Below, piece after piece: positions 1 to 8,047 of a stretch of 64,000 bases of DNA. Location of the stretch: contig NZ_RDBK01000033.1 of the NCBI RefSeq assembly GCF_008042275.1, forward strand, positions 34,713 through 98,712, in the 5' to 3' direction. This DNA comes from Streptomyces sp. OR43 (GTDB lineage: Bacteria; Actinomycetota; Actinomycetes; Streptomycetales; Streptomycetaceae). The notes under the pieces are model-generated. The model was given only the letters and a program-made list of their open reading frames with translations. It made no database searches and was not told the origin of the DNA. How positions within the stretch are numbered: the first letter of the stretch is position 1; every line of letters begins with the position of its first letter. The position numbers were made by a program, and so were the translations under genes.

Positions 1-87
1 CCTTGACCGCACACGAGCAGTACCGACCCCTGGAGGCCGCGCCCACCGGCACCGGGGACGGCGCCGGACCCAGCCCGGTCCAGCGCC
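1..87 (+). repeat. Inverted copy of the qcrB 3' end
   Basis: These bases are the reverse complement of 2823-2909, with one mismatch in 87 by my alignment (base 11, A for G). They would encode the same C-terminal stretch of cytochrome b that occurs in the full gene on the opposite strand. Identity stops abruptly at base 87/88, where sequence resembling an E2 interdomain linker begins. The copy probably continues to the left of the window. It marks a recombination breakpoint or an assembly join. Confidence 0.9.
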
Positions 88-88
88 G

Positions 89-850
89 GTGCACACGGCC
101 CCCGCGGAAGCATCTTCGCTCCGCGGTCGCACGGTCCCGATGCCCCGTATCCGCCGGGCCATCGGCGAGAACCTCAGGAAGGCGCTGCTGGAGCAGGCAC
201 AGCTCACCAGCACGGTCGAGGCCGATGTCACGCGTCTGATGCGCCTGCGGAACCGGGCGAAGGACGGTTTCCTGGCCCGCGAGGGCCTCAAGCTGTCCCC
301 CCTGCCCTTCTTCCTCAAGGCAGCCGCCCAGGCTCTGAAGGCTCATCCCGTCGTCAACGCCAGGATCAACGACCACGAGGGGACGATCACCTACTTCGAC
401 ACCGAGAACGTCGGCATCGCCGTCGACACGGAGAGCGGGTTGATGACCCCGGTCGTCAAGGCGGCCGGTGACCTCACCGTCGCCGGACTCGCCCGGGCCG
501 TCCACGACCTGGCGGACCGGGCCCGCAGTGGCCACCTCACCCCCGACGACGTGTCGGGCGCGACCTTCACTCTCTCCGACACCGGTTCGCGCGGCGCACT
601 GTTCGACACGGTCATCGTGCCCCCGAACCAGGCGGCGATCCTCGGCGTGGGCACCACGGTCAGGAGGCCCGGTGTCGTGCGCAGTGGTGACGAGGAGGTA
701 GTCGGGATCCGGGATCTGGTGCACCTGTCCTTGTCGTACGACCACCGGCTGGTGGACGGGGCGGACGCGGCCCGATACCTGACGTCGGTCAAGGCACTCC
801 TGGAAACCGCGGCGTTCGAGGACGAGTTGTACCCCGACGCCCTGGCGTGA
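89..850 (+). pseudogene. Truncated 2-oxoacid dehydrogenase E2 (acyltransferase core only)
   Basis: The protein matches the catalytic core of dihydrolipoamide acyltransferase (E2 of pyruvate or branched-chain 2-oxoacid dehydrogenase complexes). It starts at the linker RGRTVPMPRIR and ends with the active-site motif DHRLVDGAD near the C terminus. E2 proteins normally carry one or more lipoyl domains and an E1/E3-binding domain before this core; both are absent here. The readable frame opens with a GTG at 89 (ATG at 140 is an alternative) directly after the qcrB-derived repeat, which is in a different frame, so no fusion protein is made. No E1 or E3 gene is visible. Without a lipoyl domain the product could not act as a normal E2, so I treat it as a 5'-truncated relic. 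Confidence 0.8.
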
Positions 851-899
851 GTATGGGCCACCGAGGGTGGCAGGCCGGCCGGAGGGAGCGGGTCGGTGA

Positions 900-925
900 G
901 GGGGGTGCCATCGCCGGCGCCCCCC
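900..925 (+). terminator. GC-rich hairpin after the E2 relic
   Basis: A 10-base stem (GGGGGGTGCC pairing with GGCGCCCCCC, one G-U pair) with a 6-base loop lies between the convergent E2 relic and the GNAT gene. There is no T-run, as is common for Streptomyces hairpin terminators. Confidence 0.4.
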
Positions 926-994
926 TTCACCATGCCGGGGGCGTGTCGTGGTCCGTACCCCCTTCACTCCGCCCGGGGGCGCCCTGTCCGGGCT

Positions 995-1486
995 TCACCG
1001 TCGGCGAGAGGACTGGCCGGGCGCCAGGTCGTTCACCCGGACCCAGGCGGTTACGGCACCGCCCTCCTCCGTCCGCCGGACGGGAAAGGGCGCGTGACGC
1101 AGCATCCCTTCGACCCGTTCGTCGCCGGTCAGGAAGAAGCCGTGAAGGGTCGTCCAGCCTCCGGCGCGCGCGTGCTGCCCCAGGTGGTGGAGCAGGCGGG
1201 TGCCGAGTCCGCGGCCCTGCCATGAGTCCTCGACGAGAAGCGCCGCCTCCGCGGATGTGTGATCCGGCATCAGATGGCCCATGGCCACGATGCGACCGGT
1301 GGCGCCCCGCGCCGCGAGGTGTACGGAACCGGGTCGGGAGAGCAGAGCGGGCAGATAGGTGCGCGGGTCAGCCATCGCCCGGTGGTAACGGCTCCACAGG
1401 GTCTGTGGCGAGCAGCGCCGGTGCATCGCCACGGTGCGGGCGAGATGACCGGGGCCTATCGGAATGATCCGCGGTTCGCGGCGCAT
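995..1486 (-). CDS. GNAT family N-acetyltransferase
   Basis: This is a 163-residue single-domain protein of normal GNAT length. The acetyl-CoA pyrophosphate-binding motif (Q/R-x-x-G-x-G/A) is seen as WQGRGLGTRLL after a beta strand rich in Ala and Leu (EAALLVED). The fold would transfer an acetyl group from acetyl-CoA to an unknown amine. The ATG at 1486 has a good ribosome site (AAGGAG) at proper spacing. It stands alone, convergent with the E2 relic and downstream of the secreted hydrolase on the same strand. No TGTCACA-type promoter was found for it. The substrate cannot be inferred. Confidence 0.75.
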   Translation of the reverse strand: MRREPRIIPIGPGHLARTVAMHRRCSPQTLWSRYHRAMADPRTYLPALLSRPGSVHLAARGATGRIVAMGHLMPDHTSAEAALLVEDSWQGRGLGTRLLHHLGQHARAGGWTTLHGFFLTGDERVEGMLRHAPFPVRRTEEGGAVTAWVRVNDLAPGQSSRRR

Positions 1487-1659
1487 GAGTCGCTCCTTGC
1501 GCGGCCGGGGCCGGTGCGGGCGTGCACGGGCGGTTCGGCGGTCGGGGGAACGGGGTCAGCGAGCACGGCCGGGCGGACCGCAAGCGCCGGGGCCGCTGTG
1601 TTCCGGGCAGGCGAAGGGGCCGACGGGTGAACCGCCGGCCCCGGATCGCGTGGTGCGGA

Positions 1660-2502
1660 TCAGCGCACCGAGCGAGCGGCGTCCTCGATGACGCCGGTGA
1701 CCTTTCCGGGCTGCGAGACGCTGACCGCGTGGGACGCCCGCACCTCCGTGGTCCTGGCTCCTGCCCGCTCGGCCATGAACTCCTGGGCGGCGGCGGGGAT
1801 GTTGCGGTCCTGGGCGGCCACCAGGACCCAGGAGGGAATGGTCTTCCAGCCGGGTTCGGCCGCGCTCTCACCGAGGGCGGCCTCGGTGACCGGTCGTTGG
1901 GTGACGGCCATCAGGTCCGTCGTGTTGCGGGGCACGTCGGCGGCGAACTGCCGGCGGAACTTGTCGTTCTGGATGTAGAGGTCGGTACCCTGCGAGCCGT
2001 CGGCGTTCGTGACCGGTACCGGACGCAGCGCTTCACCGAGGGTGCTGCCGGGAAACCGGCCGGCCAGGTCGGCAGCGCTCTCGCCCTTCTCCGGGAGGAA
2101 GGCGGCGAGGAAGACCAGCGCCTTGACGTTCTTGTTCCCGGTGGCCGCGTTGCTGATCACCGAACCGCCGTAGGAGTGACCGGCCAGGACCACGGGCCCG
2201 TCGATGCCGGCGAGGACAGCTTCGAGGTAGGCGGCGTCACCGCTCAGGGAACGCAGCGGGTTGGCGACGGCCACGACCGGATAGCCGTCGTCGTGGAGCC
2301 TGTCGATGACGCCGTTCCAACTCGTTGAGTCGGCGAACGCACCATGGACCAGAACGACGGTGGGCTTCGGGGGTCTGACGTTGCCGCCCTTGTCGGCCGA
2401 GGCCGGGGGGACCGTGGTGACGAGCAGCCCGGCGACGACGGTGGCGGCGGCCAGGACGTTCATCGGCGTACGGGCCCGGGCGGTGAAGAAGCTTCGGTTC
2501 AT
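1660..2502 (-). CDS. Secreted alpha/beta hydrolase
   Basis: This is a 280-residue alpha/beta-hydrolase with an export signal: basic start MNRSFFTARAR, hydrophobic core, and likely cleavage after PPASA near residue 36. The mature part has the oxyanion-loop motif VHGAFADSTSW, the nucleophile elbow GHSYGG, an acid in AAQDRNIP and a late His in ASHAVSVSQP, so the catalytic triad looks complete. It resembles the small esterase-like hydrolases often annotated as alpha/beta hydrolase or salicylate-esterase-like; the substrate is unknown. I chose ATG 2502 because a GAAAGG ribosome site precedes it and the signal peptide begins there. A TGTCACA-N16-TGTC promoter lies about 160 bases upstream, placing it in the proposed ECF41 regulon. 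Confidence 0.8.
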   Translation of the reverse strand: MNRSFFTARARTPMNVLAAATVVAGLLVTTVPPASADKGGNVRPPKPTVVLVHGAFADSTSWNGVIDRLHDDGYPVVAVANPLRSLSGDAAYLEAVLAGIDGPVVLAGHSYGGSVISNAATGNKNVKALVFLAAFLPEKGESAADLAGRFPGSTLGEALRPVPVTNADGSQGTDLYIQNDKFRRQFAADVPRNTTDLMAVTQRPVTEAALGESAAEPGWKTIPSWVLVAAQDRNIPAAAQEFMAERAGARTTEVRASHAVSVSQPGKVTGVIEDAARSVR

Positions 2503-2660
2503 GGCGAATGCCTTTCGGTTGGGATCGGTGCGCGGGACTCCCCCTGTGGGGATGCGCCGCGTGGAAGGCCGGCTGCACGGACCGCGGAGGGGCGGGGCGG
2601 GCCGCCGGGTGAAGGGGCCGGTCGCCTCGGCCGTACGTTGTGCTGCCTTCTCATCCTTGA

Positions 2661-2687
2661 GACAGGCGGAAAGACCAAGGTGTGACA
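2661..2687 (-). promoter_or_regulatory. ECF41-type promoter toward the secreted hydrolase
   Basis: Read on the minus strand this is TGTCACA, 16 bases, TGTC. It points at the hydrolase starting at 2502. Confidence 0.7.
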
Positions 2688-2721
2688 TGTCGGATGCCAC
2701 TCTCCGCGGGGCATCTTGGGA

Positions 2722-4341
2722 TCAGGGCCGGTGCCGGCCGGTGATCTCCGCGTACTCCGTGGCCGTGGGCTTGGGAACCTGCGTGCCGGGGCCGTAAAGG
2801 AACCTGCTCAGCCCGCTGCGCAGGCGCTGGACCGGGCTGGGTCCGGCGCCGTCCCCGGTGCCGGTGGGCGCGGCCTCCAGGGGTCGGTACTGCTCGTGCG
2901 CGGTCAAGGTGTGCAGCCGGGCCTGGTCGAGGGGCTCGTGGACCTCGGCGTACTCGCCGTGCGGCAGGCGCCTGATGACTCCGCTCTCGCGCCCGTGCAG
3001 CACCTTGTCGCGGTCTTGGCGCTGGAGAGCGAGGGCCACGCGCTTGGTGATCAGGAAGGCCAGCACCGGGACGGCGAAAAGGCCGATGCGCACGGCCCAG
3101 GTCACGGAGTTGACCGAAACGTGCAGACGGATGGCGATGATGTCGTTCGCGGCACCGATGAGCGCGACCGCATAGACGCTGAGCCAGGCCACGCCCAGAG
3201 CGGTGCGCACCGGGCGGTTGCGGGGGCGGTCCAGCAGGTGCTGCTCGCGGTCGTCGTCCGTGACCCAGGCCTCGATGAACGGATAGGCCCCCAGGGCCAA
3301 GAAGAGCAGCACACCGAACAGCAGGGGCAGGAGGTTGTCCAGGGCGAGCGTGTGGCCCCAGAGGCCGATCTCCCAGCCGGGCATGACACGAAGCAGTCCG
3401 TCGGCGACGCCCATGTACCAGTCGGGCTGGGAGCCGGCGGAGACCTGGTCGGGACGGAAGGGGCCGTAGTTCCACACGGGATTGATCTGGGCGACGGCGG
3501 CCATCACGGAGATCACGCCGGCCACGATGAAGCAGGAGGCGGCGGCCTTCACCGCGTACACCCTGAGCGGAAGTCCGACGACGTTGCGGCGGATGCGGCC
3601 GGGGCCGGCGTGCTGCGTGTGCCGGTGGCGCATGACCAAGGCCACGTGAGCGACCGTCAGGGCAATCATGAGGCCCGGAATGACCAGGACGTGCAGGGTG
3701 TTGAAGCGGGCGATCAGATCCTCACCGGGGAACTCACCGCCGAACAGGAAGAACGACAGGTAGGTCCCTACGACCGGGACCGACAGGATCGTGCCGTTCA
3801 CGACCTGGAGGCCGGTGCCGGACAACAGGTCGTCCGGCAGGTCGTAGCCGGTGAGGCCACCGAACATCGCCAGGATGAACAGTCCGAACCCCAAGAGCCA
3901 GTTCAGCTCTCGGGGCTTGCGGAAGGCACCGGTGAAGAAGACCCGCAGCAGGTGGACGAAGACGGCGGCGACGAAGATCAGGGCCGCCCAGTGGTGTGCC
4001 TGGCGGACGAGCAGACCGCCGCGGACGTCGAAGGAGAGGTGCAGCGTCGAGTCGAAGGCCTCCGACACGAGTCGGCCTCTCAGGGGGAGGTAGCTGCCCT
4101 CATAGACCACGAGCTCGGAGGAGGGGTGGAAGTAGAAACTCAGATAGACGCCGGTGATCATCAGGACCACCAGACTGTAGAGCGCGATCTCGCCGAGCAT
4201 GAACGACCAGTGGTCGGGGAAGACCGGGCGCCGAGCCGAGCGGGCGACACCGCGGCGGCCCACTCGGCTGTCCACCCAGCGGGCGACTCCCTCTCCCGTG
4301 TGCCCCTGCTCCGGCTCGACCGGTCGGCTGTCGTAGCCCAT
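2722..4341 (-). CDS. qcrB: Cytochrome bc1 complex cytochrome b subunit (orphan QcrB)
   Basis: This is a 539-residue polytopic membrane protein of normal actinobacterial QcrB length. The four heme-b histidines are visible as two pairs: H116 and H130 (LLVRQAHHW to FVHLLRVFF) and H217 and H232 (FNTLHVLV to VAHVALVM). The quinol-oxidation-site motif appears as QPDWY, and a long hydrophilic C-terminal tail is typical of actinobacteria. In the cell QcrB passes electrons from menaquinol within the bc1-aa3 supercomplex. No qcrA, qcrC or cytochrome oxidase genes are nearby, so this is probably a second, stand-alone copy. Its promoter is of the TGTCACA type, suggesting stress-induced expression. Its 3' end is duplicated in inverted orientation at 1-87. 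Confidence 0.92.
   Translation of the reverse strand: MGYDSRPVEPEQGHTGEGVARWVDSRVGRRGVARSARRPVFPDHWSFMLGEIALYSLVVLMITGVYLSFYFHPSSELVVYEGSYLPLRGRLVSEAFDSTLHLSFDVRGGLLVRQAHHWAALIFVAAVFVHLLRVFFTGAFRKPRELNWLLGFGLFILAMFGGLTGYDLPDDLLSGTGLQVVNGTILSVPVVGTYLSFFLFGGEFPGEDLIARFNTLHVLVIPGLMIALTVAHVALVMRHRHTQHAGPGRIRRNVVGLPLRVYAVKAAASCFIVAGVISVMAAVAQINPVWNYGPFRPDQVSAGSQPDWYMGVADGLLRVMPGWEIGLWGHTLALDNLLPLLFGVLLFLALGAYPFIEAWVTDDDREQHLLDRPRNRPVRTALGVAWLSVYAVALIGAANDIIAIRLHVSVNSVTWAVRIGLFAVPVLAFLITKRVALALQRQDRDKVLHGRESGVIRRLPHGEYAEVHEPLDQARLHTLTAHEQYRPLEAAPTGTGDGAGPSPVQRLRSGLSRFLYGPGTQVPKPTATEYAEITGRHRP
2823..2909 (-). repeat. qcrB 3' segment, partner of the inverted repeat at 1-87
   Basis: This in-gene segment encodes part of the QcrB C-terminal tail. 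Its reverse complement recurs at 1-87 with one mismatch. Upstream of base 1 the duplication may be longer. Confidence 0.9.
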
Positions 4342-4590
4342 CTCTTCACCTGTTTCCCTGCGTCACCCGCAGCTCGCCGCGGCCGGGACCCCTGTCCGGG
4401 GCTCTGCCGTGGATGTGTGGCGCCGCTGTGGCACGGGGCGTACGGCCGCCGTTCCATCCATGGCTGCGCGTGCCGGCGATCCGACGGGCCGCCCGGGCGC
4501 GGGGACCGGGGCATACCTGTGGCACGGCGCGTCCGGCTCGTCCACGGCTGTGCTGTTCGGGCATGATTCATGAACTGCTGTCGTCACCAT

Positions 4591-4617
4591 GACCGGCTGT
4601 ACCGTTCGGGTGTGACA
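4591..4617 (-). promoter_or_regulatory. ECF41-type promoter toward qcrB
   Basis: Read on the minus strand this is TGTCACA, 16 bases, GGTC. It lies 250 bases before the qcrB start, in the gene-less stretch 4342-4679, where I see no other convincing gene. Confidence 0.7.
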
Positions 4618-4679
4618 GGGGCTGTTCCCGGGGCACGAAGCGACCGGCCGGGCACGGTATCCGGCCCGGTGCCCAGGGG

Positions 4680-5624
4680 TCAGCGGCGGACCACGTTCTC
4701 GAGTTCCTCATCCGCGGCGAAGCGGATCAGCTGGCAGCGGATGAGCCTTTCGAGGCGAGGCCAGAGGCCAGCGGTGAACGCGCCGATGTGCGGGGTGAGC
4801 AGCACACCGGGTACGGACCGGAGCGGATGTCCCGGGGGAAGCGGCTCGGGGTCCGTCACGTCCAGGGCGGCCCGCAGCCGGCCTTCGTGGGTCTCCTTCA
4901 GCAGGGCGTCGGTGTCGACAACCGCCCCACGGGACACGTTGACGAGCAGGGCGTCGTCCTTCATGCGGGCCAGCATGCCCGCGTCGAAGAGCTGACGGGT
5001 CTTCGGGGTCAGGGGCGTGGACAGCACGACGACGTCCGCGTCCGCCACGAGCCGGGGCAGACGCGCGGTGGAATGGACCGGCCCCAGGAGCGCGTCCCGG
5101 TCCCGACTGGCGACGCGGGTCACCACGCAGCCGAAGGGCAGGAGCAGCTCCTCCAGCGCGGAACCCACGGCGCCGTAGCCCACGATCAGCACGGACCGCT
5201 CGTACAGGGAGGAGAAGACGTGGGTGTCCCCCGCCCCGCGGTCCTGGGCGCGGACCGAATCCGGAATGCCCCGCAGCGAGGTGAGAATCAGCGTCAGGGC
5301 CAGTTCGGCCGTGCCGGGAGCGGCGGCACCGCGCGCGTCGCACAGGGTGACCGGACGGGGAAGCCGGTCGAGCTCTCCTCGTAGTCCGTCCGTGCCCGAA
5401 CTGAGTGCCTGAACCACCCGGAGACGTGTCATGCCGGACAGGGGCTTCCTGATGATGTCGATGTCCTTGGTCAGGGGCGGGGCGTAGAACTCCACCCGAG
5501 CCGGGTCCGAAGGGAAGGCCGAACGGCCGTCCCAGCAGGCGTACTCGAGTGCTGGCGGCAGATCGGCGAGACGGACGAATTGCGCGGGCAGCCATACCTG
5601 GGGTGAGCGTGCGGTCATAACCAT
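4680..5624 (-). CDS. D-isomer 2-hydroxyacid dehydrogenase (NAD(P)-dependent)
   Basis: This is a 314-residue member of the D-2-hydroxyacid dehydrogenase family, which reduces 2-oxoacids such as glyoxylate or hydroxypyruvate. The dinucleotide fold motif GYGAVGSALEE is mid-protein. The catalytic Arg lies in VNVSRGAVVD, the Glu in DVTDPEPLPPGHPL and the His in TPHIGAFT, so the active site looks complete. ATG 5624 was chosen because GGAAG lies just upstream; a second ATG two codons later is possible. A TGTCACA-N16-AGTC promoter sits about 140 bases upstream and is divergent from the methyltransferase promoter. The natural substrate is not clear. Confidence 0.85.
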   Translation of the reverse strand: MVMTARSPQVWLPAQFVRLADLPPALEYACWDGRSAFPSDPARVEFYAPPLTKDIDIIRKPLSGMTRLRVVQALSSGTDGLRGELDRLPRPVTLCDARGAAAPGTAELALTLILTSLRGIPDSVRAQDRGAGDTHVFSSLYERSVLIVGYGAVGSALEELLLPFGCVVTRVASRDRDALLGPVHSTARLPRLVADADVVVLSTPLTPKTRQLFDAGMLARMKDDALLVNVSRGAVVDTDALLKETHEGRLRAALDVTDPEPLPPGHPLRSVPGVLLTPHIGAFTAGLWPRLERLIRCQLIRFAADEELENVVRR

Positions 5625-5763
5625 GTCTTCCGCTTTCCGTCGGGGTTCGGGGGCCTGACGCGGCCGGAATCCGCCGGTGCGCGGCCTCGGGGCCACCGAT
5701 CCGGGTCGCGCCCTCGCGGGTGGCGGTCGGTGGCAGGTCCGGCTCGGAGACCGGCAGAGAGAT

Positions 5764-5790
5764 GACTACGCGTGCCACTCCTCTGTGACA
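5764..5790 (-). promoter_or_regulatory. ECF41-type promoter toward the hydroxyacid dehydrogenase
   Basis: Read on the minus strand this is TGTCACA, 16 bases, AGTC. It is divergent from the plus-strand copy at 5851-5877. Confidence 0.7.
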
Positions 5791-5850
5791 GCACGGGCCC
5801 GTGGCGGGTGTCACCCCCGCCCCGCAGTAGGACCCCCTGCGTTCACTACG

Positions 5851-5877
5851 TGTCACATGCTCGGCCCGCATGCTGTC
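5851..5877 (+). promoter_or_regulatory. ECF41-type promoter of the methyltransferase, probably leaderless
   Basis: TGTCACA, 16 bases, TGTC. The -10-like tetrad ends only 9 bases before the ATG at 5887. Transcription starting 5-10 bases downstream would give a leaderless mRNA, consistent with the lack of a ribosome site. Confidence 0.7.
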
Positions 5878-5886
5878 TTGGTGGGC

Positions 5887-6645
5887 ATGCACCTTGTCAC
5901 CACACCGGCGCCCGTCACTCAGCCGGACTCCTACGCCGTCACCGCCGAGTTCTACGACATCCTGCAGGCCGAGCGAGACGGAGAGCGCGTCCGCGACCTC
6001 TACGCCCGGCAGGTCGCGCAGGCCCGTCTCGGCATACTGGACATCGGTGCCGGGACCGGACGGGTCACGCTGATGAGCCTGGCGGAGTCCGAGGCCGACA
6101 TCCACGCGATCGAACCCGCACGGGCCATGCGCACCTCTCTGCTCACCCGACTCGCCGTCCTGCCGGAGCGTCAGCGGGATCGCGTGACCGTGCACCCGCA
6201 CGCCCTGGACCGGGCGGAGTTGTACGCGGTCGCGGACGTGGCCGTGTGCCACAACACGATCGCCTGTCTGCCACCGGCCGCGCGTCACGTCCTCTGGCCC
6301 GCCGTCCACGCTGCCCTGGCCCCGGGCGGGTCGCTCTTCCTGGAGCTGCCGCCCGAGACGCCGCCCGCTCGCGACATCGTGCACCGGCTGCCGGAGAAGC
6401 GGGTGGGCGCGCACGCGTACGGCGGACGAATGTCCATGTCGGCGGCGGGCTACCGCATCCGCGCGCGCGTCGACTACTGGGTGCGCGACGAGCGCCGAGT
6501 GCTCCGCACGCACTCGGAATCGTTCTGGATGTGGCCCGCGTCGCGCTCCCGGATCGTGGAGGAGCTGGCGCGGCACGGATTCCTCCCACTGCCCGAGCAC
6601 GGCCATCCGCGCGTCCTGGCCGTTTCGCGGCCGGCCCGCTGGTGA
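5887..6645 (+). CDS. Class I SAM-dependent methyltransferase
   Basis: This is a 252-residue protein with the SAM-binding glycine motif LDIGAGTGRV near residue 52, followed by an acidic strand end (IHAIEPAR) and a later strand AVCHNTIACL. This is a class I methyltransferase of the type with domain order seen in small ubiE-like enzymes. A beta-rich C-terminal part (MSMSAAGYRIRARVDYWV) may bind substrate. No substrate can be named. Start choice is guided by the promoter: the -10 element is immediately upstream of ATG 5887, whereas the in-frame ATG at 5857 overlaps the -35 element. It is monocistronic and followed by a second promoter of the same type. Confidence 0.8.
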   Translation: MHLVTTPAPVTQPDSYAVTAEFYDILQAERDGERVRDLYARQVAQARLGILDIGAGTGRVTLMSLAESEADIHAIEPARAMRTSLLTRLAVLPERQRDRVTVHPHALDRAELYAVADVAVCHNTIACLPPAARHVLWPAVHAALAPGGSLFLELPPETPPARDIVHRLPEKRVGAHAYGGRMSMSAAGYRIRARVDYWVRDERRVLRTHSESFWMWPASRSRIVEELARHGFLPLPEHGHPRVLAVSRPARW

Positions 6646-6697
6646 GGCGGTCACGGTGAGCACCCGGGGTGCCCGGCCCGGGGTGCCCGCCCGGTCG

Positions 6698-6724
6698 TGT
6701 CACACCACGTGTCCTCGCCCGGTC
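6698..6724 (+). promoter_or_regulatory. ECF41-type promoter of the 6785-11358 operon
   Basis: TGTCACA, 16 bases, GGTC, 60 bases before the start of the flavin reductase gene. Confidence 0.75.
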
Positions 6725-6784
6725 TGAAAAGTGTCGGACCGCTCGGTTCGTCGTGTACGCCTCACAAACTGGAACGGGTATCTC

Positions 6785-8047
6785 ATGCCGCGTACTCATG
6801 CGTTCGTGATCGTCGGAGGCGGCCTGGCCGCCGCCAAGGCCGCGGAGGAACTGCGCGAGCACGGCCACCACGGGCCGCTCCTCGTCATCGGGAACGAGCG
6901 GGAACGGCCCTACATCCGGCCACCGCTGTCCAAGGGGTACCTCCTGGGCAAGGAGGGCCGGGACTCCCTCTACGTGCATCCCGAGAGCTGGTATCGGGAC
7001 AACGACGTCGACCTGCTCCTGGGCACGCGTGTGACGTCATTGAACCCACATGCCGCCGAGGTGACGCTGGACGACGGCCGTCGCGTGCCTTACGCGGGGC
7101 TGCTCCTGGCCACCGGTTCCTCGCCCCGCCGCCTGTCCGTGCCGGGCGCGGGGCTGGACGGCGTGCTGTACCTCCGGCGCATGGAGGACAGCGACCGGCT
7201 CAAGGCGGCATTTACCGCAGGTGCGCGGATCGTGGTGGTCGGCGGTGGATGGATCGGACTGGAGACGGCGGCGGCGGCTCGTACGGCCGGGGCGGAAGTG
7301 ACCTTGCTGGAGCGCGGGGAGCTGCCCCTGTCGAAGGTACTGGGCCGGGAGGCGGCCGAGGTCTTCGCCGGCCTTCACATGGACCACGGTGTGGATGTCC
7401 GCTCCCACGCCCGCGTCGAACGCATCACCGGTACCGGGGGCCGCGTCGACGGAGTCCGTCTCGCCGACGGCAGTCACCTGCCCGCAGATGCCGTGGTGGT
7501 GGGCGTCGGCATCACTCCCGACGTCCGTCTGGCCGAGGAGGCCGGCCTCGACGTGCGTAACGGCATCGTGACGGACGCGCACCTGCGGACTTCCGCGGCA
7601 GGCGTCCACGCCGCCGGTGACGTCGCCAACGCCTTCCACCCCCGCCTCGGCCGCCATCTGCGCGTGGAGCACTGGGCCAACGCCCTGCATCAGCCGCGTA
7701 CCGCCGCGCTGAGCATGCTCGGCCGGGAAGCGGTGTACGACCGGCTGCCGTACTTCTACACCGACCAGTACGACCTCGGCATGGAGTACACCGGGTACAC
7801 GGAACCGGGCGGCTACGACCGCGTCGTCTTCCGCGGCTCACGGGAAGAGCTCCGGTTCGTGGCGTTCTGGATGTCCGGCAGACGGGCGCTGGCCGGGATG
7901 AGCGTCAACGTGTGGGATGTCATCGGAACGGTCCGCGCTCTGATCGAGTCGGGCGTGGAGACGGAAGATGCCGTCCTCGCCGATCCCTCGGTTCCGCTGG
8001 AAAGCCTGATTCCCGCGCACGTGCGAGCAGACCGAGCCCAGTCATGA
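6785..8047 (+). CDS. FAD-dependent NAD(P)H:ferredoxin reductase family protein
   Basis: This is a 420-residue two-dinucleotide-domain flavoprotein of the rhodocoxin/putidaredoxin reductase type. The N-terminal FAD motif is VIVGGGLAAAKAAEEL. The central NAD(P)H motif is VVVGGGWIGLETAAAA, and the second FAD motif is AAGDVANAF followed by a reductase C-terminal domain. Such enzymes move electrons from NAD(P)H to a ferredoxin or small redox protein. It is the first gene of an operon (its stop overlaps the ATG of the PIG-L gene). No dedicated ferredoxin follows; the ferredoxin at 13761-14147, behind the same promoter type, is a candidate partner. Confidence 0.85.
   Translation: MPRTHAFVIVGGGLAAAKAAEELREHGHHGPLLVIGNERERPYIRPPLSKGYLLGKEGRDSLYVHPESWYRDNDVDLLLGTRVTSLNPHAAEVTLDDGRRVPYAGLLLATGSSPRRLSVPGAGLDGVLYLRRMEDSDRLKAAFTAGARIVVVGGGWIGLETAAAARTAGAEVTLLERGELPLSKVLGREAAEVFAGLHMDHGVDVRSHARVERITGTGGRVDGVRLADGSHLPADAVVVGVGITPDVRLAEEAGLDVRNGIVTDAHLRTSAAGVHAAGDVANAFHPRLGRHLRVEHWANALHQPRTAALSMLGREAVYDRLPYFYTDQYDLGMEYTGYTEPGGYDRVVFRGSREELRFVAFWMSGRRALAGMSVNVWDVIGTVRALIESGVETEDAVLADPSVPLESLIPAHVRADRAQS

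Noticed and set aside
2716-4566. Long plus-strand frame opposite qcrB
   Set aside because: It is the antisense shadow of QcrB; its protein is rich in Gly, Gln, Asp and Glu with no fold or family, while the minus strand encodes a full cytochrome b.
5808-5838. TGTCACC upstream of the methyltransferase
   Set aside because: The sequence 16 bases downstream is ACCC, which does not fit the -10 tetrad.
4708-6663. 651-codon minus-strand frame
   Set aside because: It runs antisense to the methyltransferase and out of frame through the dehydrogenase; low-complexity Arg/Gly/Pro sequence.
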